Below, piece by piece: positions 51,709-63,900 of a DNA stretch of 64,000 nucleotides. Both the position numbers and the translations under genes were made by a program. The stretch spans positions 1-64,000 of the forward strand of contig CALOBG010000031.1 in the NCBI GenBank assembly GCA_942490995.1. Reading direction: 5' to 3'. Every line of letters begins with the position of its first letter. The first letter of the stretch is position 1. The DNA comes from UBA981 sp942490995 (GTDB taxonomy: Bacteria; Pseudomonadota; Gammaproteobacteria; Ga0077536). The notes under the pieces were generated by a model. That model saw only the letters and a list, made by a program, of their open reading frames with translations. It was not told where the DNA came from and made no database searches.

Positions 51709-51959
51709 GGGGAACCTCATTGGATCAAAAATACAAGGAAATCCCACATCACCCATGGCTCGAATTACGGGGTTACGGTCAGCCGCCCGGTACGATGTAC
51801 ACCGTGGCACGGCCGCGCGGGATCTTCGGCGACTGCTCGCCACGCGTTCGAGTGTTCGCGCTGAGCTTGCCTTCCTGAGCTTTGCGGTTAACGAGTGGGT
51901 GTGCGGGTTTGTTTTTCGATAGTGCCCGCGTGAACGTTCCCCTCGAAATACCGGCCCGC

Positions 51960-54900
51960 TTATATGATTACCTGACTCAAATCGCTCTGCACCAGGAGAT
52001 TCACGTTTGATGTGGCCAGTGTATAGGAATCGAAACTGAGGCTCTCGGTCAGACCCGTCGCGTCGATGAGTACATCGCGGGACTCGGCCGCCACAGTTCT
52101 GACCCAGCCGGCACTCGCGATTTCAATCGAGTCGTTGCCGGCGTCACCCGTCACCAGGATTTCGTTCAGGCTCCCGGACATCTCGAGCACGTCCTGCAGG
52201 CCGATACGCAACAGGTTGTCGCCCATACTGTTGAGTTGGATCTGCTCGATGCCGGTGTAGTTCTTGTGGCTGACCAGGGCGTCGAAATCAAGCGGGATGT
52301 CTGCCTGGCTCGGGGTCAGAACATCTATGCCACCACCACCATTCACGCGTCCCTCGTTGCCGTTGACCCGCAGTATGTCGTTGCCGGCGCCGGCCAGCAT
52401 CACCACGCCACTCTGAGTGCCGCTGCTCAGGGTATCGATATCCGCGCCGCCGATCAGGACCTCGCCATCGGTTGTTGCGGTCGCCATGACACATGGTGCC
52501 CCGCCGCCAAAATTCTGGCCATAAACTACGAACGCGGTACCGGCATTCAATTCCAGTCCTACCGTAGCCGTGTTTGCGCCGATCACGACATCGTCGAACC
52601 CGTCGTTATTGATATCCCCGGCCCCGTCCACCGCAACGCCAGCCGAGCTGAAATTCGGACCTGCGAGGAGAACACCCCTGCCGTGCAGGGTGCCACCCGG
52701 GAGCAATTGATAGCCATGAGAGATTGCACCACTACCGCCGATATCACTACCGTCGCTCAAGTCGACAAAAAGGTTGTTTTGACCGACAGAAACGAAGAAG
52801 TTGGGTACCGACAGCAGGTCCGCCGGAGTCGTGGTGCCGAAAATGATATAGGCGTTGTTGACGTTGCCGGCGCCCACCACGATGTCGGCAAGGCCGTCAC
52901 CATTAATATCGCCAGCCCCGGCCGCGCCTACGCCGAGGCCGGTGCCAAACATAGAAAATCCATTGCTGATAAACGTTGCCGAATTCGTCCCGCCGAGCTG
53001 GGCCGTGGTGAGGTTGCCGGCGAAGGGGTTGACGCCGCTCCGACCGAACACCACATACGCAGTGCCAAAACCCCCGCCCGCGCCGACGATAAAATCGTCG
53101 ATGCCGTCCCCATTGAAATCACCGAGCGCGGAAACCGAAGCGCCAAATTGCGTGGAACCGGACTCGGACAGAATGAATCCACCGTTCGAGCCGTTCAATG
53201 AGTCCAATGCCGGCAGGGCAGACAACGCCGCGCGCGAAGCGCCAAAAATGATGTACGTCTTGCCGCTGGAGCTGGAGTTCGGCGCACTGATAGCGAAGTC
53301 GTCGATACCGTCGTTGTTGACGTCGCCGATTCCGCTCACTTCGGCACCCAGCCGCGCATTGGCGGCGCCGCCGGCAAAATTCCTGATCCCGGCGTTCACC
53401 CCGCCCAGGTTCGGCAATGCGGTGAGGGCCGCGGGCGAGTTGCCGTAAATCAGGTAGGCTGCCCCGGCATTCGTGCCAGCGCCATCATGACCGCCACTGC
53501 CGACCAGAATGTCGTCTATTCCATCGTTGTCGACGTCGCCAATCACGCGGGCACTGGTCGCCTCACCGTTAATCGCGATGCCGTCGAATATCACGCCATC
53601 CGCCTTGCCATCAGAATTATTGTCGGTGCCGCCGAACAGTGAGTTCAAAGCCAGGTTATTGAGCGCACCAAGATCGGTCGTGCTATCACCGAACAACAAA
53701 TAGGCCTCGGATTCACCCGAGATGTCATTTTCCCCGATCAGGATGTCGCTCAAGCCGTCGCCGTCGACGTCGCCGCCGGCACCGACGCGTTCACCGGCAT
53801 GGTCGTTGCCACTCGGTCCGAGCAGGGTAATGCCGTTGGTCCCGTTGAGGCTGGCAACGCTGAAGCCGGTGGTGCCATTGGCGCGTGTGTTAAGCGTCGC
53901 GGTATCCGCGCCCAGGAACAGATAGGCCTCACCGCGATTGTTGCCGATCGAGTCGGCGGGCGCTTCGGCATTGGTGGCGCCGATGATGAGATCGGCGAAT
54001 CCGTCGCCGTTGACGTCGCCGGCAAAAGAAACCGAGCCACCGAGCAGATCGGCGAAGGTCTGGCTGGAGTTGCCGACCACGCCCGTGATCTTCAAGCCGG
54101 CAGTACCGTTGAGGGTACCCAGGTCGATTTGCGCGGTGACCCCGCCACCGGCCGCGTTCACCGTGACATTGGCCGTGTCAATCGCGGTACTGAACGCCGT
54201 TGTGCCGCCGTTGTTGGCGCCCGCGGTGTTGGTGGTCGTGGTGGCGGTGCCGAACGTCTGATCCCACGCGCGAAAAGTGATCGCATTGGTAACAGTGCCG
54301 TTGAATGCCGCATTCGGGCGAAAAAAGATCCCGGTATTCGCATCCGCGGCCAGCAGCAAGGCATTGCTTTCGGAAATCGCTCCAACGGTGATCTGTGTCC
54401 ACGCGGTAGCGCCATTGTTGGCGGTAAACCACCACGTACCGTTGGCTCCATTGAGCGCCGTGATGGCGATGCCGGTCAGCGAGCTGCCGTCAGGATCCGT
54501 GACGTTGTCGAGTCCGCCGACGGGCGGGTTCAGATCCACCAGTGTCGAGATCAGCGTTCCACCGACGCTCGCGATGGTACCGGCAGGTGCCGCGGCATTT
54601 TCGTCCACCGCGGTCATCACCGGAGTATCCGTGTTGTCCAGCAGCGGCGCATCGTTACGCGCCGCCACCGATACGGTCATCGTGGCCGTGGCGCTGGTGC
54701 CTCCGTCGCCGTCGGTAACCACGAACTCAAGCGTACGTGCGGTTGTGCTGGGGTTACCGGTGTTGGTATTTGTATAAATCAGATTCTGCAGCAACGCGGT
54801 TACCGCGGCTGGACTGGCGTCCGGATCAAAGGTCACAACGAGGTTACTGCCGCCGCTGCCACCGGTAAAGGTACCGAACACAACGTTGGAAAAACTGACG

Positions 54901-57900
54901 TTTGCGCCGGAAACCCCAATCTGCCCGGCACCGACGCCCTGGTTTCGAATGCCGATCACGTCTTCCGTGGGCGTCCCGCCAGAAGTGATCGAGACGGTCA
55001 ATGTGCCGGTGTCGAAATTCGCCGAGTCGGGATCGGTCACGCCCGCAGGCGTGCCCTGATCGATAATGCGCGCGACCTCATCTTCAATGTAACTGAGCGT
55101 GCCCGTCATGTTGGTGATGGTGGGCGGCGTATTGATGTTGACGTTGATAACCTCAACATCACTCAACGCGCCACCGCCAACGTTCTGATCGTTCAGCGTA
55201 ACCGTGATGGTGCTGCTGCCCGAAAAGCCGTAAAAGATATTGTTCGACAGCGCGGTGGTCAGTTCCGTGAGGGTGCCCTCGAGCGTGACCGTCTGCGAGT
55301 TGTTATTGGTAACCACCAGGCCAGGCGGGATGACGGTAACGTCGATCGTCGCACCACCCTGGTTCGACGACAGTGTCAGCAACAGGTCTTCGTTACCCGC
55401 ATCAGGATCGCTGACCATGATCTGGTTAATGAGGTTAATCGGGCTGCTGACCGCGCCGATCGATGGCGGGGACATTACGACCGGCGCGTCGTTGACTTCC
55501 GTGATCGTGACCGTCACTGAACCGGTGCCGGTTTTCGCACCACCGGCGCCCTGCGCGCCCGCGTTCTGATCGTTGACCAGGAAGTCGATCTGCACGCTCG
55601 CCGGCGGCGTATTGCTCGTGTTGCGGTATCCGATCTGCTGCAGCACGCTGTCCACCAGCGCCGCCGTCGCATTGGCATTGAACGTCAGCAGCAGCGTTCC
55701 GCCGCTATTTGTCGTTACCGTGCCCACCGTCGTGGCCCCAATTGCAAACGTTCCGCCTTGCGTCAGCGCGGCACTCAAGGTCCCGGTACCGCTGAACACG
55801 TCATCCGCGTTCGCGCCACCGTTGCGTACCAGGCGCAACGTCGCGCCCGACCAGTTCGTGGCATCCAGCTCCGGATCGCTCAGGGTGGCATTGCTATCCA
55901 GTGCCACCGCCGCGCCATCCTCGGTGAAGCCGGGGGTGGCATCCAGGCCGGTGAATACCGGCGCATCATTGTTGGCCGTGATATTGACGGTTACCGAACC
56001 GGTGCCCGTCCTCGCACCACCGATGCCCTGTGCACCGGCGTTCTGGTCATTGACCAGGTAATCGATTTGCACGCTGCCGGGCGGGTTGTTGTTGGTATTG
56101 CTGTACGCGATCTGCTGCAGCACGCTGTCAACCAGCGCCGCCGTCGCATTGGCATTGAACGTCAGTAGCAGCGTGCCGCCGCTGTTCGTTGTCACCGTGC
56201 CGACCGTGGTCGCGCCGATGGCAAACGTACCGCCCTGGGTCAGGGTCCCGGTCAGCGTTCCCGTGCCGCTGAACACGTCATCCGCGTTCGCACCACCGTT
56301 GCGGCTCAACTGCAGGGTCGCACCCGACCAGTTCGTCACATCCAATTCCGGGTCGCTCAACAGCGCATTGCTGTCCAGCACCACCGCCGCACCGTCTTCC
56401 GTGAAACCGACCGCACCACCGAGGTTCGTAAACACCGGCGCATCGTTGTTAGCCGTGATATTGACCGTCACCGAGCCGGTCCCCGTCAACGCACCCCCGG
56501 CGCCCTGCGCACCCGCGTTCTGGTCATTCACCAGGTAATCGATCTGCACGCTCGCCGGCGGGTTGTTGTTGGTATTGCGGTACGCGATCTGCTGCAGCAC
56601 GCTGTCGACCAGCGCCGCCGTCGCATTGGCGTTGAACGTCAGCAGCAGCGTGCCGCCGCTGTTCGTTGTCACCGTGCCGACCGTCGTGCCACTGATGGCG
56701 AATGTACCACCCTGCGTCAATACCGCACTTAAGGTTCCTGAGCCGCTGAACACGTCGTCCGCGTTAGCGCCACCGTTGCGCACCAGGCGCAGCGTCGCGC
56801 CCGACCAGTTCGTTGCATCCAGTTCCGGATCGCTCAGGGTGGCATTGTTGTCCAGTGCCACTGCCACGCCGTCCTCGGTGAAGCCGGGGGTGGCGTCCAG
56901 GCCGGTGAACACCGGCGCATCATTGTTGGCCGTGATGTTGACCGTCACCGAGCCGGTGCCCGTCAACGCACCACCGATGCCCTGTGCACCACCATTCTGG
57001 TCATTGACCAGGTAATCGATCTGAACACTCGCCGGCGGGTTGTTGTTGGTGTTGCTGTAGGCAATCTGCTGCAGCACGCTATCCACCAGCGCCGCCGTCG
57101 CATTCGCATCGAACGTCAGCAGCAGCGTGCCGCCGCTGTTCGTTGTCACCGTGCCGACCGTGGTCGCGCCGATGGCAAACGTCCCGCCCTGGGTCAGCGT
57201 CCCGGTCAGGGTTCCCGTGCCGCTGAACACGTCGTCCGCGTTCGCGCCACCGTTGCGCACCAGGCGCAGGGTTGCACCCGACCAGTTTGTTGCATCCAGC
57301 TCGGGGTCACTCAACAGCGCATTGCTGTCCAGCACCACCGCCGCGCCATCTTCGGTGAAGCCGACCGCGCCACCGAGGTTGGTAAACGCCGGCGCATCGT
57401 TATTGGCCGTGATATTGACCGTCACCGAGCCAGTCCCCGTCAACGCACCACCGGCACCCTGCGCACCACCGTTCTGGTCGTTCACCAGGTAATCGATCTG
57501 AACACTCGCCGGCGGGTTGTTGTTGGTATTGCTGTACGCGATCTGCTGCAGCACGCTGTCTACCAGCGCCGCCGTCGCATTGGCGTTGAACGTCAACAGC
57601 AGCGTACCGCCGCTGTTGGTCGTTACCGTGCCCACCGTCGTCGCACCGATCGCAAACGTGCCACCCTGCGTCAGCGTCCCGGTCAGCGTCCCCGTGCCGC
57701 TGAACACGTCATCCGCGTTCGCACCGCCGTTGCGCAGCAGGCGCAAGGTCGCGCCGGACCAGTTATTTGCCACATCCAGCTCGACGTCGCTCAGCAGCGC
57801 ATTGTTATCGAGAACTACGGCTGTTCCGTCTTCCGTGAAGCCGACCGCACCACCCAGGTTCGTAAACACCGGCGCGTCGTTCACCGACGTCACCGTCAAA

Positions 57901-60900
57901 TTGATCGTCTCCATCGACGACAACGGCGTATCGTCCGTCGCCGTGATCGTCAGCGTGTCACCGCCAAAGTAGTTCAGGTTGCCACGGTACTGCAGTCCGT
58001 CCAGCGCCGTGTTCAGCGACGCGATCGTACCCGTCAGCGACAGCGTCCCGTCCGAACCGTCCGTGTCCGCCGACCCACCCAGTCCCACCAGGCCGTTCGG
58101 CGTCAGCGTCCCGTTCGTCACCGTCAGATCCACCGTCAGCGTCGTATCGTCCAGATCCGACACCTGGAACCCGTTACCCACGCCAACGCCCGCATCAAAA
58201 TCAAACGTCAGAAACGTGTCTTCCGCCACCGTCTGGTTCGCAACACCAGCGCCGTCGTCCAGCACCACGTCCGGACGATCCGAGGCCGTCACCGTCACCA
58301 CGTCGATGTCCGTCTGCACACCACCCAAGGTGCCCGTGTTGCCCAGATCGCTCGTCGTCACCGTCAGCGTCTGCGCACCCGCCGTCGAGGTGTTGTAGAT
58401 CAAGCCATCCAGCGCCGCGTTCACCGCCACCAGCGTGCCCGTGATGTTCAGCGTCCCGTCCGAACCGTCCGTATCGCCCGTCAGACCCGCCACACCACTC
58501 AGCGTGAACGTACCCCCACCCGCCGATGTCGTCAGTTGTACATTCACGTTCAGACCACCGGCATCCACATCCGTGATACTGATCTGGTTCGTGTTCATCG
58601 TGTTGAACACCAGGTTCACGCTCGTCTCCGCCGACTGCATCGTGCTCTGTAGCACATTCACCGGCGCATCGTTGTTCGAGGTGAGGTTGACCGTCACCGA
58701 GCCACTGCCCGTCAACGCACCACCGGCGCCCTGTGCACCACCGTTCTGGTCATTCACCAGGTAATCAATCTGCACGCTTGCCGGCGGCGTGTTGCTCGTG
58801 TTGCTGTATCCGATCTGCTGCAGCACGCTGTCCACCAGCGCCGCCGTCGCATTCGCGTTGAACGTCAGCAGCAGCGTGCCGCCGCTGTTCGTCGTCACCG
58901 TACCGACTGTCGTGGCACCAATCGCAAACGTAGCGCCCTGGGTCAGCGCCGCACTTAAGGTTCCCGACCCGCTGAACACGTCGTCCGCGTTCGCACCGCC
59001 GTTGCGTACCAGGCGCAACGTCGCACCCGACCAGTTCGTGGCATCCAGCTCCGGATCGCTCAGGGTCGCGTCACCATCCAGCACCACCGCGGCGCCATCC
59101 TCGGTAAAACCGACCGCACCACCGAGACCCGTAAACACCGGCGCATCGTTTGTCGCCGTGATATTGACCGTTACCGAGCCGCTGTCCGTCAGCGCGCCAC
59201 CCGCACCCTGCGCACCAAGATTCTGGTCATTCACCAGGTAATCGATCTGCACGCTGCCGGGCGGGTTGTTGTTGGTATTGCTGTACGCGATCTGCTGCAG
59301 CACGCTGTCCACCAGCGCCGCCGTCGCATTGCCGTTGAACGTCAGCAGCAGCGTACCGCCGCTGTTCGTTGTCACCGTGCCGACCGTCGTGGCACCGATC
59401 GCAAACGTCCCGCCCTGGGTCAGCGTCCCGGTCAGCGTTCCCGTACCGCTGAACACGTCGTCCGCGTTCGCGCCACCGTTGCGGCTCAACTGCAGGGTCG
59501 CACCCGACCAGTTCGTGGCATCCAGTTCCGGATCACTCAACAGCGCGTCACTGTCCAGCACCACCGCCGCACCGTTCTCCGTGAAACCGACCGCACCACC
59601 GAGGTTGGTGAACGTCGGCGCATCATTGTTCGCCGTGATATTGACCGTCACCGAGCCGGTACCCGTCAGCGCACCCCCGGCGCCCTGCGCACCGGCGTTC
59701 TGATCGTTGACCAGGTAATCGATCTGCACGCTCGCCGGCGGCGTATTGCTCGTATTGCGGTACGCAATCTGCTGCAGCACGCTGTCGACCAGCGCCGCCG
59801 TCGCATTACCGTTGAACGTCAGCAGCAGCGTACCGCCGCTGTTCGTTGTCACCGTGCCCACCGTTGTCGCACCGATGGCGAATGTACCACCCTGCGTCAA
59901 TGCCGCACTTAAGGTTCCTGAGCCGCTGAACACGTCGTCCGCGTTCGCACCACCGTTGCGTACCAGGCGCAGGGTTGCACCCGACCAGTTCGTACCGTCG
60001 AGCTCGGGATCGCTCAGGGTCGCGTCATTGTCCAGCACCACCGCGACACCGTCTTCGGTGAAGCCGACCGCACCACCGAGACCCGTAAACACCGGCGCAT
60101 CGTTGTTGGCCGTGATGTTCACCGTCACCGAGCCGGTACCGGTCAGCGCGCCGCCGATACCCTGCGCACCGCCATTCTGGTCATTCACCAGGTAGTCGAT
60201 CTGAACACTCGCCGGCGGGTTGTTGTTGGTGTTGCTGTAGGCGATCTGCTGCAGCACGCTGTCCACCAGTGCCGCCGTCGCGTTGGCGTTGAACGTCAGC
60301 AGCAGCGTGCCGCCGCTGTTCGTTGTCACCGTGCCGACCGTGGTCGCGCCGATGGCAAACGTCCCGCCCTGGGTCAGCGTCCCGGTCAGGGTTCCCGTGC
60401 CGCTGAACACGTCGTCCGCGTTCGCGCCACCGTTGCGCACCAGGCGCAGGGTTGCACCCGACCAGTTTGTTGCATCCAGCTCGGGGTCACTCAACAGCGC
60501 ATTGCTGTCCAGCACCACCGCCGCGCCATCTTCGGTGAAGCCGACCGCGCCACCGAGGTTGGTAAACGCCGGCGCATCGTTATTGGCCGTGATATTGACC
60601 GTCACCGAGCCAGTCCCCGTCAACGCACCACCGGCACCCTGCGCACCACCGTTCTGGTCGTTCACCAGGTAATCAATCTGAACACTCGCCGGCGGATTGT
60701 TGTTGGTATTGCTGTACGCGATCTGCTGCAGCACATTGTCCACCAGCGCCGCCGTCGCGTTACCGTTGAACGTCAGCAGCAGCGTACCGCCGCTGTTAGT
60801 CGTCACCGTGCCGACCGTCGTGCCACTGATGGCGAACGTGCCGCCCTGTGTCAGCGTCGCCGTCAGCGTTCCCGTACCGCTGAACACGTCATCCGCATTC

Positions 60901-63900
60901 GCGCCGCCGTTGCGCAGCAGGCGCAAGGTCGCGCCGGACCAGTTGTTCGCCACATCCAGCTCGACGTCACTCAGCAGCGCATTGTTATCGAGAACTACGG
61001 CTGTTCCGTCTTCCGTGAAGCCGACCGCACCACCCAGGTTCGTAAACACCGGCGCGTCGTTCACCGACGTCACCGTCAAATTGATCGTCTCCATCGACGA
61101 CAACGGCGTATCGTCCGTCGCCGTGATCGTCAGCGTGTCACCGCCAAAGTAGTTCAGGTTGCCACGGTACTGCAGTCCGTCCAGCGCCGTGTTCAGCGAT
61201 GCGATCGTACCCGTCAGCGACAGCGTCCCGTCCGAACCGTCCGTGTCCGCCGACCCACCCAGTCCCACCAGGCCGTTCGGCGTCAGCGTCCCGTTCGTCA
61301 CCGTCAGATCCACCGTCAGCGTCGTATCGTCCAGATCCGACACCTGGAACCCGTTACCCACGCCAACGCCCGCATCAAAATCAAACGTCAGAAACGTGTC
61401 TTCCGCCACCGTCTGGTTCGCAACACCAGCACCGTCGTCCAGCACCACGTCCGGACGATCAGACGCCGTCACCGTCACCACGTCGATGTCCGTCTGCACA
61501 CCACCCAGCGTGCCCGTGTTGCCCAGATCGCTCGTCGTCACCGTCAGCGTCTGCGCACCCGCCGTCGAGGTGTTGTAGATCAAGCCATCCAGCGCCGCGT
61601 TCACCGCCACCAGCGTGCCCGTGATGTTCAGCGTCCCGTCCGAACCGTCCGTATCGCCCGTCAGACCCGCCACACCACTCAGCGTGAACGTACCCCCACC
61701 CGCCGATGTCGTCAGTTGTACATTCACGTTCAGACCACCGGCATCCACATCCGTGATACTGATCTGGTTCGTGTTCATCGTGTTGAACACCAGGTTCACG
61801 CCCGTCTCCGCCGGCTGCATCGTGCTCTGTAGCACATTCACCGGCGCATCGTTGTTCGAGGTGAGGTTGACCGTCACCGAGCCACTGCCCGTCAACGCAC
61901 CACCGGCGCCCTGTGCACCGGCGTTCTGGTCATTCACCAGGTAATCAATCTGCACGCTTGCCGGCGGCGTGTTGCTCGTGTTGCTGTAGCCGATCTGCTG
62001 CAGCACGCTGTCCACCAGCGCCGCCGTCGCATTCGCGTTGAACGTCAGCAGCAGCGTGCCGCCGCTGTTCGTCGTCACCGTACCGACTGTCGTGGCACCA
62101 ATCGCAAACGTAGCGCCCTGGGTCAGGGTCCCGGTCAGGGTTCCCGTGCCGCTGAACACGTCGTCCGCATTGGCGCCACCGTTACGTACCAGGCGCAGCG
62201 TCGCGCCCGACCAGTTCGTGGCATCCAGCTCCGGATCGCTCAGGGTCGCGTCGTTGTCCAGCACCACCGCGGCGCCATCCTCGGTGAAACCGACCGCACC
62301 ACCGAGACCCGTGAACACCGGTGCATCGTTCGTCGCCGTGATGTTGACCGTTACCGAGCCGCTGTCCGTCAGCGCGCCACCCGCGCCCTGCGCACCAAGA
62401 TTCTGGTCATTGACCAGGTAATCGATCTGCACACTCGCCGGCGGGTTATCGTTCGTATTGCTGTACGCGATCTGCTGCAGCACGCTGTCCACCAGCGCCG
62501 CCGTCGCATTGCCGTTGAACGTCAGCAGCAGCGTGCCGCCGCTGTTCGTTGTCACCGTGCCGACCGTGGTCGCGCCGATGGCAAACGTACCGCCCTGGGT
62601 CAGGGTCCCGGTCAGCGTTCCCGTGCCGCTGAACACGTCATCCGCGTTCGCACCACCGTTGCGGCTCAACTGTAAGGTCGCACCCGACCAGTTCGTCACA
62701 TCCAATTCCGGGTCGCTCAACAGCGCATTGCTGTCCAGCACCACCGCCGCACCGTTCTCCGTAAAGCCGACCGCACCACCGAGGTTCGTGAACACCGGCG
62801 CATCGTTGTTAGCCGTGATATTGACCGTCACCGAGCCGGTACCCGTCAACGCACCCCCGGCGCCCTGCGCACCCGCGTTCTGGTCGTTGACCAGGTAATC
62901 AATCTGCACGCTCGCCGGCGGCGTGTTACTGGTATTGCGGTACGCAATCTGCTGCAGCACGCTGTCCACCAGCGCCGCCGTCGCATTGGCGTTGAACGTC
63001 AGCAGCAGCGTGCCGCCGCTGTTCGTTGTCACCGTGCCCACCGTTGTGGCACCGATCGCAAACGTCCCGCCCTGTGTCAGGGTCGCACTTAAGGTTCCTG
63101 AGCCGCTGAACACGTCGTCCGCGTTAGCGCCACCGTTGCGCACCAGGCGCAGCGTCGCGCCCGACCAGTTCGTACCGTCGAGCTCGGGATCGCTCAGGGT
63201 CGCGTCATTGTCCAGCACCACCGCGACACCGTCCTCGGTGAACCCGACCGCACCACCGAGCCCCGTAAACACCGGCGCATCGTTGTTCGCCGTGATGTTC
63301 ACCGTCACCGAGCCGGTGCCCGTCAGCGCACCACCGATGCCCTGCGCACCGGCGTTCTGGTCATTGACCAGGTAATCGATCTGAACACTCGCCGGCGGGT
63401 TGTTGTTGGTGTTGCTGTAGGCAATCTGCTGCAGCACGCTATCCACCAGCGCCGCCGTCGCGTTGGCATCGAACGTCAGCAGCAGCGTACCGCCGCTGTT
63501 CGTCGTCACCGTGCCGACTGTCGTCGCGCCAATCGCGAACGTCCCGCCCTGGGTCAGGGTCCCGGTCAGGGTTCCCGTGCCGCTGAACACGTCGTCCGCG
63601 TTCGCACCACCGTTGCGGCTCAACTGCAGGGTCGCGCCCGACCAGTTCGTTGCATCCAGTTCCGGATCGCTCAACAGCGCATTGCTGTCCAGCACCACCG
63701 CCGCGCCATCTTCGGTGAAGCCGGCCGCGCCACCGAGGTTGGTAAACGCCGGCGCATCGTTATTGGCCGTGATATTGACCGTCACCGAGCCGCTGCCCGT
63801 CAACGCACCACCGGCACCCTGCGCACCGGCGTTCTGGTCATTCACCAGGTAGTCGATCTGAACACTCGCCGGCGGGTTGTTGTTGGTATTGCTGTACGCG

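Noticed and set aside
45507..51950. Shared 15-mer AACGTTCCCCTCGAA before the Wza-like gene and just after the giant gene
   Set aside because: Given the window length about one or two such 15-base matches are expected by chance, and at the first site it is simply the ribosome-binding region.
55573..63852. Many plus-strand open frames of about 150 codons repeated at 477-base steps opposite the giant gene
   Set aside because: They are antisense shadows of one GC-rich repeat: the same frame recurs because the repeat does, and their translations are Val/Pro/Ser-rich with no known motif or ribosome site.
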